Assembly: GCF_000406965.1 (NCBI RefSeq)
Contig: NZ_KE136362.1
Coordinates: 226,236-290,235, forward strand
Reading direction: 5' to 3'
Origin: Enterococcus avium ATCC 14025
GTDB taxonomy: Bacteria; Bacillota; Bacilli; Lactobacillales; Enterococcaceae
DNA length: 64,000 bases
The translations under genes were made by a program, and so were the position numbers. Each line of letters opens with the position of its first letter. Position 1 is the stretch's first letter. The notes below the pieces were generated by a model, which was not told the origin of the DNA, did not search any database, and saw only the letters and a list, made by a program, of their open reading frames with translations. This document shows positions 1 to 12,306 of this stretch, in pieces.

Positions 1-168
1 AAGGAAAAAATTCCAAAGGAAGTAGTTCAATTTTTGGATGCAGGAGATGTTGCATTTGATCCTGAGAACGCTCCGCAATTTGATTGCGAAAAATGTGGTG
101 GAGAGATGTATCCAGAATACTATAAGAACGTACTTGGATACGAATTTAGAATCAGTGATCGACAATAA
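1..168 (+). CDS. C-terminal fragment of an unidentified protein with a CxxC motif
   Basis: Only the last 55 codons are in the window; frame 1 is open from base 1 to a TAA at 166-168. The visible part holds a Cys-x2-Cys pair (CEKCGG) followed by a Tyr-rich segment, which looks like half of a zinc-ribbon. I do not recognise the family. It is followed at once by a perfect stem-loop terminator, so it ends a transcription unit separate from the ribosomal cluster. The function is unknown. Confidence 0.6.
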   Translation, partial: KEKIPKEVVQFLDAGDVAFDPENAPQFDCEKCGGEMYPEYYKNVLGYEFRISDRQ

Positions 169-191
169 AATGATTTATCTAAACAAAAAGT

Positions 192-222
192 CCTCAGGAG
201 CGGTTTTCTCCTGAGGTTTTCT
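192..222 (+). terminator. Rho-independent terminator upstream of the S10 cluster
   Basis: A perfect 9-bp stem (192-200 with 208-216) and 7-nt loop are followed by TTTTCTT. It separates the first partial gene from the ribosomal protein cluster. Confidence 0.85.
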
Positions 223-348
223 TAGAATTATTCATTGGTAGCGAGAGGGATACGTTGCTGTTCTTATATAGAAGAAAACTTTTATTCTGTTTAAAAGATT
301 AAACTTTCTGAAAACACAACAGAAAATCCTAAAAACTTTAGAAAATCC

Positions 349-377
349 TTGCAATCATAGGTCCCATGTAATATAAT
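349..377 (+). promoter_or_regulatory. Sigma-A promoter of the S10 ribosomal protein operon
   Basis: TTGCAA at 349-354 and a consensus TATAAT at 372-377 have exactly 17 bp between them. Transcription would start near 384, leaving a leader of about 165 nt before rpsJ. It is the only good promoter seen before rpsJ. Confidence 0.8.
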
Positions 378-383
378 CATAAA

Positions 384-548
384 GGTGCTGTTTGCAGGAG
401 TGCAAATATCACTGGGGGGTTCTGAAAAGAATCCGTCGGCTTTGAAACGAGAGGTTGCGACACGCCCGGACGCTTTGCCACGAACGAGCGTGACGGAGAT
501 TTTCGTGGAGCTATGTCTACTTTTAAAATAGGCGAAGGAGGGAACAAG
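384..548 (+). promoter_or_regulatory. Structured 5' leader of the S10 operon
   Basis: The leader contains a perfect 6-bp hairpin (391-396 with 401-406, GGAG loop), a long-range pairing of 433-437 with 492-496, and inside that a 5-bp stem 470-474 with 487-491. It ends in the rpsJ ribosome binding site (535-542). Such structure before an r-protein operon suggests autogenous control, but I cannot name an RNA family or the ligand protein. Confidence 0.45.
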
Positions 549-857
549 ATGGCAAAACAAAAAATTCGTATCCGTTTAAAAGCGTATGAACATGGTATTT
601 TAGATCAATCAGCGGATAAAATCGTGGAAACTGCAAAGAGAACTGGAGCTAGCGTATCTGGTCCGATTCCATTACCAACTGAACGCAGTCTTTACACTGT
701 AATCCGTGCGACTCACAAATACAAAGATTCACGCGAACAATTCGAAATGCGTACTCACAAACGTCTAATTGACATTGTGAACCCAACACCGAAGACAGTT
801 GATGCTTTAATGAAGCTTGACTTACCATCAGGTGTGAATATTGAAATCAAACTATAA
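549..857 (+). CDS. rpsJ: 30S ribosomal protein S10
   Basis: This 102-aa protein belongs to the 3' domain of the 30S head; in other bacteria S10 also pairs with NusB in antitermination. The sequence is the full-length S10 family protein ([15 protein letters not shown] at the N-terminus). The ATG at 549 lies 6 nt after AAGGAGGG (535-542); an upstream in-frame ATG at 513 lacks a ribosome binding site and was not used. It is the first gene of the S10 cluster, downstream of the promoter at 349-377, with rplC 22 nt beyond its stop. Confidence 0.97.
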   Translation: MAKQKIRIRLKAYEHGILDQSADKIVETAKRTGASVSGPIPLPTERSLYTVIRATHKYKDSREQFEMRTHKRLIDIVNPTPKTVDALMKLDLPSGVNIEIKL

Positions 858-879
858 TTAAGAAGATGGAGGTGTAATC

Positions 880-1509
880 ATGACCAAAGGAATCTTAGGG
901 AAAAAAGTGGGAATGACTCAAATCTTCACTGAATCTGGTGAACTTATTCCAGTTACTGTTATCGAAGCTACTCCAAACATTGTTTTACAAGTAAAAACAA
1001 TGGAAAACGATGGCTACGAAGCTGTTCAATTAGGTTACCAAGATATGCGTGAAGTTTTGTCTAACAAACCTGCGAAAGGTCATGTTGCAAAAGCAAACAC
1101 GGCTCCTAAGCGCTTCATTCGAGAATTCAAAGATGTTGAGCTAGGAGACTATGAAGTAGGTAAAGAAGTGAAAGTTGATACTTTCCAAGCTGGAGACATC
1201 ATTGATGTTACCGGAACGACTAAGGGTAAAGGATTCCAAGGCGTTATCAAACGTCACGGACAAAGCCGCGGCCCAATGGCACACGGTTCTCGTTACCATC
1301 GTCGTCCTGGATCTATGGGTCCTGTTGCACCAAACCGCGTATTTAAAAATAAAAAACTTGCTGGTCGTATGGGTGGTAACCGCGTAACGATTCAAAATCT
1401 TGAAATTGTACGTGTTGACGCTGACCGCAATGTTATCTTAGTAAAAGGAAATGTTCCTGGAGCTAAAAAATCTTTAATTACTATCAAATCAGCTGTGAAA
1501 GCTAAATAA
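880..1509 (+). CDS. rplC: 50S ribosomal protein L3
   Basis: L3 is an early-assembly 50S protein whose long loop reaches the peptidyl transferase centre. The 209-aa sequence is family length, begins [16 protein letters not shown] and carries the Gly/Arg/His-rich central extension (around residues 118-150). The ATG follows a GATGGAGG site. It is second in the S10 operon, between rpsJ and rplD, as in other Firmicutes. Confidence 0.97.
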   Translation: MTKGILGKKVGMTQIFTESGELIPVTVIEATPNIVLQVKTMENDGYEAVQLGYQDMREVLSNKPAKGHVAKANTAPKRFIREFKDVELGDYEVGKEVKVDTFQAGDIIDVTGTTKGKGFQGVIKRHGQSRGPMAHGSRYHRRPGSMGPVAPNRVFKNKKLAGRMGGNRVTIQNLEIVRVDADRNVILVKGNVPGAKKSLITIKSAVKAK

Positions 1510-1537
1510 TTAGTTAGAGGAAAGGAGGAACTAAGGA

Positions 1538-2161
1538 ATGCCAACTGTAGCATTATTCAAACAAGATGGAACTCAAAATGGTGACATCACTTTAAATGAA
1601 GAAATCTTCGGAATTGAACCAAATGAAAGTGTTGTTTACGATGCAATCGTTATGCAACGCGCTTCATTGAGACAAGGAACACACGCTGTGAAAAATCGTA
1701 GCGCAGTTCGTGGCGGTGGTCGCAAGCCATGGCGTCAAAAAGGAACTGGACGTGCTCGTCAAGGTTCTATCCGTTCACCACAATGGCGTGGGGGTGGCGT
1801 TGTTTTCGGACCTACACCACGTTCATACAGCTACAAACTTCCTAAAAAAGTTCGTCGCTTAGCAATTAAATCTGTTTTATCAGAAAAAGTTGCTGAAAAT
1901 AACTTGGTTGCTGTTGATGCTTTAAGCTTTGACGCACCTAAAACAAAAGAATTTAAACAAGTTTTAACTAGCTTGTCTATTGATTCTAAAGTATTGGTTG
2001 TATTGGAAACAGAAAACGAAGTTGCAGGCTTAGCTGCTCGTAACTTATCAAACGTAACTGTTACTACTTCAGACAACGTTACTGTATTAGATGTAGTCGC
2101 TAATGACAAAATCTTAGCAACGCAAACTGCTCTTACTCAAATTGAGGAGGTGCTTGCATAA
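1538..2161 (+). CDS. rplD: 50S ribosomal protein L4
   Basis: L4 binds 23S rRNA domain I and lines the exit tunnel with its basic extended loop, visible here as the Arg/Gly-rich block around residues 60-90. It is 207 aa, normal length. In E. coli L4 represses its own operon; whether that holds here is unknown, but the structured leader at 384-548 would be the place to look. Its TAA overlaps the rplW ATG by one base, so translation is probably coupled. Confidence 0.97.
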   Translation: MPTVALFKQDGTQNGDITLNEEIFGIEPNESVVYDAIVMQRASLRQGTHAVKNRSAVRGGGRKPWRQKGTGRARQGSIRSPQWRGGGVVFGPTPRSYSYKLPKKVRRLAIKSVLSEKVAENNLVAVDALSFDAPKTKEFKQVLTSLSIDSKVLVVLETENEVAGLAARNLSNVTVTTSDNVTVLDVVANDKILATQTALTQIEEVLA

Positions 2162-2448
2162 TGAACTTACTAGACGTAATTAAACGCCCAGTGATCACTG
2201 AAAAATCTATGTTAGACATGGATGAAAAGAAATACACTTTTGAAGTTGACACTCGCGCAAACAAAACTTTAGTCAAACAAGCAGTTGAAGCTGCTTTCGA
2301 CGTGAAAGTTAAAAATGTAAACATTATGAATGCTAAACCAAAAGCAAAACGTATGGGTAAATACCAAGGCTTCACTAAAAAACGTCGCAAAGCTGTTGTG
2401 ACTTTAACTGAAGGTTCAAAAGAAATCCAAATTTTTGACGCTGAATAA
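2161..2448 (+). CDS. rplW: 50S ribosomal protein L23
   Basis: L23 sits at the tunnel exit and docks trigger factor and SRP. The 95-aa protein has the usual bacterial form ([17 protein letters not shown]) with a lysine-rich loop. Its ATG overlaps the rplD stop (TAATG), implying translational coupling and balanced synthesis of the two proteins. rplB follows 39 nt downstream. Confidence 0.97.
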   Translation: MNLLDVIKRPVITEKSMLDMDEKKYTFEVDTRANKTLVKQAVEAAFDVKVKNVNIMNAKPKAKRMGKYQGFTKKRRKAVVTLTEGSKEIQIFDAE

Positions 2449-2487
2449 GCGTTAAAAAATCACTAGTAAATAGGAGGGAAACTAGAC

Positions 2488-3321
2488 GTGGCGATTAAAA
2501 AGTACAAACCTACCTCAAATGGTCGTCGTAATATGACAAGTTCTGATTTCGCTGAAATCACTACTTCAACGCCTGAAAAGACGTTATTACAACCATTGAA
2601 AAACAACGCCGGTCGTAACAACAACGGTCGCATCACTGTACGTCATCAAGGTGGCGGACATAAACGTCAATATCGTGTTATCGACTTTAAACGTAACAAA
2701 GATAACGTGGTTGCTACAGTTCAAACGATCGAATACGATCCAAACCGCTCAGCAAACATTGCATTAGTTCATTATTCAGACGGAGTGAAAGCATACATCT
2801 TAGCCCCTAAAGGCTTAGAAGTTGGCATGACAATCGTATCTGGAGCAGATGCAGATATTAAAATCGGGAATGCATTACCACTAGAAAATATTCCAGTCGG
2901 TACTGTAATCCACAATATTGAAATGAAACCTGGTAAAGGCGGACAATTGATCCGTTCAGCTGGTACAAGTGCTCAAGTACTTGGTAAAGAAGGAAAATAC
3001 GTATTAGTACGTTTAAACTCTGGCGAAGTTCGTATGATCTTAGCTACTTGCCGTGCTACTATCGGTTCTGTGGGTAACGAACAACATGAATTGATTAACA
3101 TCGGTAAAGCTGGACGTTCTCGTTGGATGCGTAAACGCCCAACTGTACGTGGTAGCGTAATGAACCCTAACGATCACCCACACGGTGGTGGTGAAGGTAA
3201 AGCTCCAGTCGGACGTAAGGCTCCAGTATCTCCATGGGGACAACCTGCATTGGGTTACAAAACTCGTAACAAGAAAGCTGCTTCAGACAAGCTTATTGTA
3301 CGTCGTCGTAAGACTAAATAA
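2488..3321 (+). CDS. rplB: 50S ribosomal protein L2
   Basis: L2 is needed for subunit association and peptidyl transferase activity. The 277-aa product starts at a GTG (2488) behind AGGAGGG and reads [15 protein letters not shown]. The C-terminal [14 protein letters not shown] region holds the conserved histidine of the family (HPHGGGEG). It is followed by rpsS with its own GAGGAGG site. Confidence 0.97.
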   Translation: MAIKKYKPTSNGRRNMTSSDFAEITTSTPEKTLLQPLKNNAGRNNNGRITVRHQGGGHKRQYRVIDFKRNKDNVVATVQTIEYDPNRSANIALVHYSDGVKAYILAPKGLEVGMTIVSGADADIKIGNALPLENIPVGTVIHNIEMKPGKGGQLIRSAGTSAQVLGKEGKYVLVRLNSGEVRMILATCRATIGSVGNEQHELINIGKAGRSRWMRKRPTVRGSVMNPNDHPHGGGEGKAPVGRKAPVSPWGQPALGYKTRNKKAASDKLIVRRRKTK

Positions 3322-3363
3322 AATCATTGACTATGTGTCGCATATTTTGAGAGGAGGTACACC

Positions 3364-3642
3364 ATGGGTCGTAGTTTGAAAAAAGGACCTTTCGCTGATG
3401 ATCATTTGATGAAGAAGATCGAAGCACAACAAGGTGTTGAAAAGAAAAAAGTTATTAAAACTTGGTCTCGTCGCTCAACAATTTTTCCTAATTTTGTAGG
3501 ATTTACTATTGCTGTTTATGACGGACGCAAACATGTGCCAGTTTACATCCAAGAAGACATGGTAGGACATAAATTAGGTGAATTTGCACCATCAAGAACT
3601 TATCGTGGACATGCCGCCGACGATAAGAAAACAAGACGTTAA
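3364..3642 (+). CDS. rpsS: 30S ribosomal protein S19
   Basis: S19 is a 30S head protein that forms a complex with S13 near the A site. The 92-aa sequence is full length ([15 protein letters not shown], ending KKTRR). The ATG follows AGAGGAGG. It stands between rplB and rplV, the standard position in the S10 operon. Confidence 0.97.
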   Translation: MGRSLKKGPFADDHLMKKIEAQQGVEKKKVIKTWSRRSTIFPNFVGFTIAVYDGRKHVPVYIQEDMVGHKLGEFAPSRTYRGHAADDKKTRR

Positions 3643-3663
3643 TTTTGAGGGGAGGATATTAAC

Positions 3664-4011
3664 ATGGCAGAACAAATTACATCAGCTAAGGCAACTGCGA
3701 AAACAGTTCGCACTTCTCCTCGTAAAGCACGTTTAGTAATCGATCTTATTAGAGGAAAAAGCGTAGCAGAAGCAATTTCAATCTTGAAATTCACACCAAA
3801 CAAATCTGCAGGAATCATTGAAAAAGTAATGATGTCAGCAGTTGCTAACGCAGAAAACAACTTTGACTTAGATGTTGAAAATTTGGTAGTTTCTGAAGCA
3901 TTTGTTAACGAGGGACCAACAATGAAACGTTTCCGTCCACGTGCAAAAGGTTCAGCTTCACCAATCAATAAACGTACAAGTCATATTACCGTTGTGGTAT
4001 CAGAAAAATAA
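3664..4011 (+). CDS. rplV: 50S ribosomal protein L22
   Basis: L22 contacts all 23S rRNA domains; its beta-hairpin lines the exit tunnel and is a known site of macrolide-resistance changes. The 115-aa protein includes the intact hairpin region ([20 protein letters not shown]). The start follows GGGGAGG. The next gene, rpsC, begins 13 nt later. Confidence 0.97.
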   Translation: MAEQITSAKATAKTVRTSPRKARLVIDLIRGKSVAEAISILKFTPNKSAGIIEKVMMSAVANAENNFDLDVENLVVSEAFVNEGPTMKRFRPRAKGSASPINKRTSHITVVVSEK

Positions 4012-4024
4012 GGAGGGATAATCA

Positions 4025-4681
4025 GTGGGTCAAAAAGTAAATCCTATTGGAATGCGTGTAGGCATCATCCGTGAGTGGGATGCTAAATGGTATGCCGAAA
4101 AAGAGTATGCTGAATTTTTACACGAAGATTTGAGAATCCGTAAGTTCATCGCAACGAAACTTGCTGATGCCGCTGTGTCAACTGTTGAAATCGAACGCGC
4201 TGCAAACCGCGTAAACATTTCAATCCACACAGCTAAACCTGGTATGGTTATCGGTAAAGGCGGATCTGAAGTTGAGAGCCTAAGAAAAGAATTAAATAAA
4301 TTAACTGGTAAACGAGTTCACATCAACATCGTTGAAATCAAAAAACCAGATTTAGATGCAAAATTAGTCGGAGAAGGAATCGCACGTCAATTAGAAAACC
4401 GTGTTGCTTTCCGTCGTGCACAAAAACAAGCGATCCAACGCACTATGCGTTCAGGCGCTAAAGGAATTAAAACTCAAGTATCTGGTCGTTTGAATGGTGC
4501 GGATATCGCTCGTTCAGAAGGATACTCTGAAGGAACAGTTCCTCTTCATACATTGCGTGCCGATATCGACTACGCATGGGAAGAAGCAGATACAACATAC
4601 GGAAAACTAGGAGTTAAAGTGTGGATTTATCGTGGAGAAATTCTTCCTACAAAGAAAAACACTGAGAAAGGAGGGAAATAA
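4025..4681 (+). CDS. rpsC: 30S ribosomal protein S3
   Basis: S3 lines the mRNA entry channel and contributes helicase activity to the 30S subunit. It is 218 aa, begins at a GTG behind AAGGAGGG, and has an N-terminal KH type-2 domain with the GxxG loop ([10 protein letters not shown], about residues 76-85). The C-terminal S3 domain is complete. rplP starts 2 nt after its stop. Confidence 0.97.
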   Translation: MGQKVNPIGMRVGIIREWDAKWYAEKEYAEFLHEDLRIRKFIATKLADAAVSTVEIERAANRVNISIHTAKPGMVIGKGGSEVESLRKELNKLTGKRVHINIVEIKKPDLDAKLVGEGIARQLENRVAFRRAQKQAIQRTMRSGAKGIKTQVSGRLNGADIARSEGYSEGTVPLHTLRADIDYAWEEADTTYGKLGVKVWIYRGEILPTKKNTEKGGK

Positions 4682-4683
4682 TC

Positions 4684-5118
4684 ATGTTAGTACCTAAACG
4701 TGTAAAACACCGTCGTGAATTCCGCGGTAAAATGCGTGGGGAAGCTAAAGGTGGTAAAGAAATCGCATTTGGAGAATACGGCTTACAAGCTGTTGATTCA
4801 CATTGGATCACTAACCGCCAAATCGAAGCTGCCCGTATTGCAATGACTCGTTACATGAAACGTGGTGGGAAAGTATGGATTAAAATTTTCCCTCACAAAT
4901 CTTATACTGCCAAAGCAATTGGTGTACGTATGGGATCTGGTAAAGGTGCTCCTGAAGGCTGGGTTTCACCAGTTAAACGCGGCAAGATCATGTTTGAAAT
5001 CGCCGGCGTTCCTGAAGAAGTTGCTCGTGAAGCATTACGTCTTGCTTCTCACAAATTACCAATGAAGACTAAGATCGTAAAACGTGAGGAAATGGGTGGT
5101 GAATCGAATGAAGGTTAA
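4684..5118 (+). CDS. rplP: 50S ribosomal protein L16
   Basis: L16 organises the A-site tRNA region of the 50S subunit. The 144-aa protein is family length ([19 protein letters not shown]). Its 3' end overlaps rpmC by 11 nt, so the two are almost certainly translationally coupled. The ribosome binding site (AAGGAGG) lies inside the end of rpsC. Confidence 0.97.
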   Translation: MLVPKRVKHRREFRGKMRGEAKGGKEIAFGEYGLQAVDSHWITNRQIEAARIAMTRYMKRGGKVWIKIFPHKSYTAKAIGVRMGSGKGAPEGWVSPVKRGKIMFEIAGVPEEVAREALRLASHKLPMKTKIVKREEMGGESNEG

Positions 5119-5299
5119 AGAAATCAGAGAATTAACCACTGCCGAAATGCTAGATCAAGAAAAACAATTAAAAGAAGAATTGTTCAATCTTAGATTCCAA
5201 TTAGCAACAGGTCAATTAGAAAACACTGCACGTATTAAAGAAGTACGTAAATCGATTGCACGCATCAAAACTGTGTTGCGTGAACAAGCTGACAAATAG
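5108..5299 (+). CDS. rpmC: 50S ribosomal protein L29
   Basis: L29 is a small helical-hairpin protein at the tunnel exit near L23. The 63-aa product starts at the ATG at 5108 ([15 protein letters not shown]), which has a ribosome binding site (GAGGAAATGGGTGG) inside rplP and overlaps that gene by 11 nt. An in-frame ATG at 5084 would add eight residues not found in the family and was rejected. Confidence 0.96.
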   Translation: MKVKEIRELTTAEMLDQEKQLKEELFNLRFQLATGQLENTARIKEVRKSIARIKTVLREQADK

Positions 5300-5320
5300 T
5301 GGAAGGAGGCCATTTCCAGT

Positions 5321-5587
5321 ATGACTGAAGAAAGAAATCAACGTAAGGTTTATCAAGGACGTGTGGTATCAGACAAAATGGACAAAACGATCACTGTTGT
5401 CGTTGAAACCAAAAAGAACCATCCAATCTACGGTAAACGTATGAAATATTCTAAAAAATACAAAGCTCACGATGAAAACAATGAAGCAAAAATTGGCGAT
5501 ATCGTGAAAATTATGGAAACTCGTCCATTATCAGCTACCAAACGTTTCCGTCTGGTTGAAATCGTTGAAAAAGCAGTGATTATCTAA
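5321..5587 (+). CDS. rpsQ: 30S ribosomal protein S17
   Basis: S17 is a primary 16S rRNA-binding protein with an OB fold. The 88-aa sequence carries the family signature ([17 protein letters not shown]) and ends within the normal range. The ATG follows GGAAGGAGG. rplN follows after 55 nt. Confidence 0.97.
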   Translation: MTEERNQRKVYQGRVVSDKMDKTITVVVETKKNHPIYGKRMKYSKKYKAHDENNEAKIGDIVKIMETRPLSATKRFRLVEIVEKAVII

Positions 5588-5627
5588 TCACACGAGATTT
5601 TCCTATATAGATGTTTCTTAAATCTGA

Positions 5628-6011
<384 letters not shown>

Positions 6012-6046
6012 TCGAAAGATTCAACCAAAGGAGGTGCGCAACAGTA

Positions 6047-6358
6047 ATGTTCGTTAAAAAAGGCGATAAAGTAAAAGTTATCTCTGGTAAAGACAGAAAT
6101 AAAGAAGGCGTAGTATTAGAAGCCCTTCCTAAAAAAGACAAAGTCGTTGTTGAAGGCGTCAATATCGTAAAAAAACATAAGAAAGCCTCTCAAGAAGCCC
6201 CTCAAGGCGGAATCGTTGAGGTAGAAGCACCAATTCATGCTTCTAATGTAATGGTGATCGACCCTTCAAATGGAGAAGCGACACGCGTTGGCTACAAAGT
6301 GGTTGACGGAAAGAAAGTCCGCGTTTCTAAGAAAACCGGCGAAGCTCTAGATAAATAA
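6047..6358 (+). CDS. rplX: 50S ribosomal protein L24
   Basis: L24 is an assembly-initiator protein of the 50S subunit that binds the 5' end of 23S rRNA. It is 103 aa with an N-terminal KOW motif ([19 protein letters not shown], about residues 3-21). The start follows AAAGGAGG. It sits between rplN and rplE. Confidence 0.97.
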   Translation: MFVKKGDKVKVISGKDRNKEGVVLEALPKKDKVVVEGVNIVKKHKKASQEAPQGGIVEVEAPIHASNVMVIDPSNGEATRVGYKVVDGKKVRVSKKTGEALDK

Positions 6359-6384
6359 TTAAACAAGGAAGGAGGATCTTATAG

Positions 6385-6924
6385 ATGAACCGCCTAAAAG
6401 AAAAATTTGTAAGTGAAATTACACCATCTTTGATGGAAAAATTTAACTATGATTCAGTTATGGAAGTTCCTAAAGTTGAGAAAATTGTCATCAACATGGG
6501 TGTTGGTGACGCGGTATCAAACGCAAAAAACTTAGACAAAGCTGTTGAAGAATTAGCATTGATTTCTGGTCAAAAACCAATCATCACTAAAGCTAAAAAA
6601 TCAATCGCTGGTTTCCGTTTACGTGAAGGAATGCCTATCGGTGCGAAAGTAACACTACGTGGAGAAAGAATGTATGAATTCTTAGATAAATTAGTGTCTG
6701 TATCACTTCCACGTGTACGTGACTTCCACGGAGTAAGCAAAAAATCCTTTGATGGCCGTGGTAACTTTACTTTAGGTGTCAAAGAACAATTGATCTTCCC
6801 TGAAGTAGATTATGATTTAGTTGATAAAGTCCGTGGTATGGATATCGTTGTAGTAACTACTGCTAAAACAGACGAAGAATCTCGCGAATTATTAACACAA
6901 CTTGGAATGCCATTCCAAAAATAA
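6385..6924 (+). CDS. rplE: 50S ribosomal protein L5
   Basis: L5 binds 5S rRNA and contacts P-site tRNA in the central protuberance. The 179-aa sequence is full length ([17 protein letters not shown], ending QLGMPFQK). The ATG follows AAGGAAGGAGG. rpsZ begins 17 nt downstream. Confidence 0.97.
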   Translation: MNRLKEKFVSEITPSLMEKFNYDSVMEVPKVEKIVINMGVGDAVSNAKNLDKAVEELALISGQKPIITKAKKSIAGFRLREGMPIGAKVTLRGERMYEFLDKLVSVSLPRVRDFHGVSKKSFDGRGNFTLGVKEQLIFPEVDYDLVDKVRGMDIVVVTTAKTDEESRELLTQLGMPFQK

Positions 6925-6941
6925 TCAAGGAGGCGAAAAAA

Positions 6942-7127
6942 TTGGCTAAAAAATCAATGATTGCTAAAAATAAACGCCCAGCTAAACATTCAACGCAAGA
7001 ATATACTCGCTGCGAACGTTGCGGACGTCCACATTCAGTTTATCGTAAATTTCATCTTTGCCGTATTTGCTTCCGCGAACTTGCCTACAAAGGTCAAATT
7101 CCCGGCGTGAAGAAAGCTAGCTGGTAA
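6942..7127 (+). CDS. rpsZ: 30S ribosomal protein S14, zinc-binding (type Z)
   Basis: S14 is needed for 30S head assembly. This is the short 61-aa form with four cysteines (Cys24, Cys27, Cys40, Cys43 in CERC...CRIC), the zinc-binding type Z, not the long Cys-free form induced in zinc starvation in related bacteria. The start is a TTG at 6942 behind AAGGAGG, unusual for such a highly expressed gene. It lies between rplE and rpsH. Confidence 0.96.
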   Translation: MAKKSMIAKNKRPAKHSTQEYTRCERCGRPHSVYRKFHLCRICFRELAYKGQIPGVKKASW

Positions 7128-7159
7128 AATAAACTCGCATAAAGGAGGTAAACAGTTCA

Positions 7160-7558
7160 ATGGTCATGACAGATCCAATTGCAGATTTTCTAACTCGTAT
7201 TCGTAATGCCAACATGGTAAAACACGACACAGTAGAAGTACCTGCTTCAAAAATCAAACGTGACATCGCCGAAATCCTTAAACGTGAAGGTTTCGTACGT
7301 GATGTTGAATATATCGAAGATGACAAACAAGGCATGATCCGTGTTTTCCTTAAATACGGTAAAAATGACGAACGTGTTATCACGAACTTAAAACGTATTT
7401 CTAAACCAGGCTTGCGTGCTTATGTCAAAGCTGACGAAGTACCAAAAGTATTAAACGGTTTAGGTATCGCAATCATCTCTACTTCTGAAGGTTTAGTAAC
7501 TGACAAAGAAGCTAGAGGTAAAAACGTCGGCGGCGAAGTGCTAGCTTACGTTTGGTAA
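7160..7558 (+). CDS. rpsH: 30S ribosomal protein S8
   Basis: S8 is a primary 16S rRNA binder; in E. coli it is the translational repressor of the spc operon. The 132-aa protein starts [19 protein letters not shown], matching the Firmicutes form, so the ATG at 7160 is preferred to the one at 7166. The ribosome binding site is AAAGGAGG. rplF follows after 31 nt. Confidence 0.97.
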   Translation: MVMTDPIADFLTRIRNANMVKHDTVEVPASKIKRDIAEILKREGFVRDVEYIEDDKQGMIRVFLKYGKNDERVITNLKRISKPGLRAYVKADEVPKVLNGLGIAIISTSEGLVTDKEARGKNVGGEVLAYVW

Positions 7559-7589
7559 GATCAAACAATCCATGAGGAGGTGTCTTTAA

Positions 7590-8126
7590 GTGAGCCGTAT
7601 TGGTAATAAAGTTGTCGTTTTACCTGCAGGAGTTGAAGTAACTCAAAAAGGAAACGAAGTAACTGTTAAAGGACCTAAAGGTGAATTAACTCGTACTTTT
7701 TCTTCTGATATCAAAATGAACATCGAAGGAAGCGAAGTAACATTCACTCGTCCAGATGACAGCAAAGAAATGAAAACAATCCACGGAACAACTCGTGCAA
7801 ACTTCAATAACATGGTTGTTGGTGTTTCAGAAGGGTTCCAAAAAGCATTAGAATTAATCGGGGTTGGGTACCGTGCACAATTACAAGGATCAAAACTTGT
7901 ATTGAACGTTGGTTACTCACATCCAGTTGAAATGGTAGCTCCAGAAGGTGTTACGATCGAAGTTCCTTCAAACACTCAAATTGTTGTTAAAGGATCTAAC
8001 AAAGAAGTAGTAGGCGAATTAGCTGCGAAAATCCGCGGAACTCGTCCGCCAGAACCTTATAAAGGCAAAGGTGTTCGTTATGTTGGCGAATACGTACGTC
8101 GTAAAGAAGGTAAAACTGGTAAATAG
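7590..8126 (+). CDS. rplF: 50S ribosomal protein L6
   Basis: L6 lies near the sarcin-ricin loop and factor-binding site. The 178-aa protein starts at GTG (7590) behind GAGGAGG ([15 protein letters not shown]) and ends with the signature region [15 protein letters not shown]. rplR follows. Confidence 0.97.
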   Translation: MSRIGNKVVVLPAGVEVTQKGNEVTVKGPKGELTRTFSSDIKMNIEGSEVTFTRPDDSKEMKTIHGTTRANFNNMVVGVSEGFQKALELIGVGYRAQLQGSKLVLNVGYSHPVEMVAPEGVTIEVPSNTQIVVKGSNKEVVGELAAKIRGTRPPEPYKGKGVRYVGEYVRRKEGKTGK

Positions 8127-8178
8127 TAGGTTGACCCTACACGCGGCTTAGGCCAGCTTAATTAAAGAGGTGACAATT

Positions 8179-8535
8179 GTGATTACAAAACCAGATAAGA
8201 ATAAAACACGCCAAAAACGCCACATGCGCGTTCGCGGAAAAATCTCTGGTACTGCTGAGTGCCCACGCTTGAACGTTTTTCGTTCTAACAAAAACATCTA
8301 CGCGCAAATCATTGATGACGTAGCGGGTGTGACGCTAGCAAGTGCCTCTGCCTTGGATAAAGAAATTTCAGGTGGAACAAAAACTGAACAAGCACAAGCT
8401 GTTGGGAAATTAGTAGCAGAACGTGCTTCAGAAAAAGGTATTAAGAAAGTAGTCTTTGACCGTGGTGGATACCTTTACCATGGCCGTGTAGCAGCTTTAG
8501 CTGAAGCAGCACGCGAAAATGGACTAGAATTTTAG
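8179..8535 (+). CDS. rplR: 50S ribosomal protein L18
   Basis: L18 attaches 5S rRNA to the 50S central protuberance. I place the start at the GTG at 8179 ([15 protein letters not shown], 118 aa), which is family length and lies 8 nt after AAAGAGG. An in-frame GTG at 8170 overlaps the ribosome binding site and is rejected. The Arg-rich N-terminal tail and the C-terminal [17 protein letters not shown] are intact. Confidence 0.95.
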   Translation: MITKPDKNKTRQKRHMRVRGKISGTAECPRLNVFRSNKNIYAQIIDDVAGVTLASASALDKEISGGTKTEQAQAVGKLVAERASEKGIKKVVFDRGGYLYHGRVAALAEAARENGLEF

Positions 8536-8555
8536 GAGAAGGAGGAACACCATTC

Positions 8556-9056
8556 ATGGTTTATATCGATCCAAAACATTTGGAATTAGAAGACCGCGTT
8601 GTAGCGATCAACCGTGTTACTAAAGTTGTTAAAGGTGGACGTCGTCTACGTTTCGCAGCACTAGTAGTTGTTGGTGACAAAAACGGTCACGTAGGCTTTG
8701 GTACTGGTAAAGCTCAAGAAGTACCTGAAGCAATTCGTAAAGCAATCGAAGACGCTAAGAAAAACCTAGTCGAAGTACCAATGGTAGGAACTACACTTCC
8801 TCACGAAGTTATTGGTGTATTCGGCGGCGGACGTATCTTAATGAAACCAGCCGTTGAAGGTTCTGGAGTTGCCGCTGGTGGACCAGTTCGTGCCGTCTTG
8901 GAATTAGCTGGGGTTGCCGATGTAACTTCTAAATCTTTAGGTTCAAATACACCGATCAACGTTGTTCGTGCAACTGTTGAAGGCTTGACTCAATTGAAAA
9001 AAGCAGAAGAAGTAGCGCAATTACGCGGTATCTCTGTTGAAAACTTAGCTAATTAA
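8556..9056 (+). CDS. rpsE: 30S ribosomal protein S5
   Basis: S5 takes part in decoding accuracy and mRNA unwinding at the entry channel. The 166-aa protein has the N-terminal dsRNA-binding-like S5 domain (residues 10-75) and the C-terminal domain. The loop that carries spectinomycin-resistance changes in other bacteria ([10 protein letters not shown]) is of normal sequence. The start follows AGAAGGAGG. rpmD begins 14 nt downstream. Confidence 0.97.
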   Translation: MVYIDPKHLELEDRVVAINRVTKVVKGGRRLRFAALVVVGDKNGHVGFGTGKAQEVPEAIRKAIEDAKKNLVEVPMVGTTLPHEVIGVFGGGRILMKPAVEGSGVAAGGPVRAVLELAGVADVTSKSLGSNTPINVVRATVEGLTQLKKAEEVAQLRGISVENLAN

Positions 9057-9070
9057 GGAGGACGAATGAA

Positions 9071-9250
9071 ATGGCTGAATTAAAAATTACTTTAAAACGC
9101 AGTATTATCGGACGTCCTCAAAACCAACGTGACACTGTTAAAGCGTTGGGTCTTAAAAAAATGAACAGCACAGTTGTTAAACCAGCCAATGATGCAATCA
9201 AAGGTATGGTTAATACAGTGTCTCATTTAGTGGACGTAGAAGAAGTTTAA
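9071..9250 (+). CDS. rpmD: 50S ribosomal protein L30
   Basis: This short gene encodes 59 aa ([19 protein letters not shown], ending VDVEEV), the normal length of bacterial L30, a protein of 23S rRNA domain II. The ATG at 9071 lies behind AAGGAGGACGAATGAA. It fits exactly between rpsE and rplO, as in the Firmicutes spc operon. Confidence 0.95.
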   Translation: MAELKITLKRSIIGRPQNQRDTVKALGLKKMNSTVVKPANDAIKGMVNTVSHLVDVEEV

Positions 9251-9290
9251 TAAGACAATGATGATTAAAATCTAAGGAGGTGCCAATATA

Positions 9291-9730
9291 ATGAAACTTC
9301 ATGAATTACAACCTGCCGAAGGTTCACGTAAAGTTCGCAACCGCGTTGGACGTGGTACTTCATCAGGTAACGGAAAAACATCTGGACGTGGTCAAAAAGG
9401 TCAAAAGGCTCGTTCAGGCGGTGGTGTACGTTTAGGTTTTGAAGGTGGACAAACTCCTTTATTCCGTCGTTTACCAAAACGCGGATTTACTAACGTGAAT
9501 CGTAAAGAATACGCTGTAATCAATCTAGATGTCTTAAATCGTTTTGAAGATGGAACTGAAGTAACACCTGTTGCTCTAGTTGAAGCTGGAATCGTGAAAA
9601 ACGAAAAAGCTGGAATCAAAGTTTTAGGAAACGGATCATTAGATAAAAAACTAACCGTTAAAGCAGCAAAATTCTCTAAACATGCTCAAGAAACAATTGA
9701 AGCTGCTGGTGGTTCAATCGAGGTGATTTA

Positions 9731-9731
<1 letters not shown>
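9291..9731 (+). CDS. rplO: 50S ribosomal protein L15
   Basis: L15 is a late-assembly 50S protein. The 146-aa sequence has the long basic Gly-rich N-terminal extension ([20 protein letters not shown]) that winds through 23S rRNA and a globular C-terminal domain. Its TAA overlaps the secY ATG by one base (TAATG), coupling ribosomal protein and translocon synthesis. Confidence 0.97.
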
Positions 9732-11742
<2,011 letters not shown>

Positions 11743-11773
11743 TTTTGCCTGCCGACTTGAGATGCAGTTTATC

Positions 11774-11802
11774 TTGCCAAGTTCGATGTTTTATGATAGA
11801 AT
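11774..11802 (+). promoter_or_regulatory. Internal promoter upstream of infA
   Basis: TTGCCA (11774-11779) and TAGAAT (11797-11802) are 17 bp apart. It would add transcription of infA-rpmJ-rpsM-rpsK-rpoA-rplQ independent of the S10 promoter. A 7-bp hairpin (11814-11820 with 11829-11835) lies in the roughly 110-nt leader before infA. Confidence 0.65.
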
Positions 11803-11919
11803 TTGTCAGTCCGACTTCTAGCTTTTTTTAGAAGTTTAACTTTAGAATTACGGTGGGAACTGCAGTTTCCGCCATTTTATCGTGTGAAAATGCGAAACAA
11901 CTACAAGGAGGTACTCTGC

Positions 11920-12138
11920 GTGGCAAAAGAAGATATGATTGAAATCGAAGGAACAGTCGTCGAAACTTTGCCGAATGCAATGTTTAAAGTCGAATTGGAA
12001 AACGGACACGAAGTTCTTGCACACGTATCTGGTAAAATCCGGATGTATTATATTCGAATCTTACCTGGAGATAAGGTTACAGTAGAACTTTCTCCATATG
12101 ATTTGAGCCGTGGTCGCATTACCTATCGCTTTAAGTAA
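11920..12138 (+). CDS. infA: Translation initiation factor IF-1
   Basis: IF-1 occupies the 30S A site during initiation. The 72-aa protein starts at GTG (11920) behind CAAGGAGG and reads [15 protein letters not shown], exactly family length, with an S1/OB fold. The frame is open further upstream, but that stretch (from 11803) overlaps the leader hairpin and has no ribosome binding site, so the longer start is rejected. Confidence 0.96.
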   Translation: MAKEDMIEIEGTVVETLPNAMFKVELENGHEVLAHVSGKIRMYYIRILPGDKVTVELSPYDLSRGRITYRFK

Positions 12139-12171
12139 GTTGTACTCCGTAAAACTTCAGGAGGTATAATC

Positions 12172-12288
12172 ATGAAAGTAAGACCATCAGTAAAACCAAT
12201 GTGTGAACATTGTAAAGTAATTCGTCGTAATGGACGCGTTATGGTGATTTGCCCAGCAAACCCAAAACATAAACAACGTCAAGGATAA
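12172..12288 (+). CDS. rpmJ: 50S ribosomal protein L36, zinc-binding
   Basis: This 38-aa protein ([19 protein letters not shown]) has the C-x2-C-x12-C-x5-H zinc ribbon of the C+ form (Cys11, Cys14, Cys27, His33). The ATG follows CAGGAGG. It lies between infA and rpsM, the standard position. Confidence 0.95.
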   Translation: MKVRPSVKPMCEHCKVIRRNGRVMVICPANPKHKQRQG

Positions 12289-12306
12289 TTGGAGGTGTAA
12301 TTAAGT

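Noticed and set aside
11803-11919. N-terminal extension of infA
   Set aside because: IF-1 is 72 aa; the extra 39 codons overlap the leader hairpin and lack a ribosome binding site.
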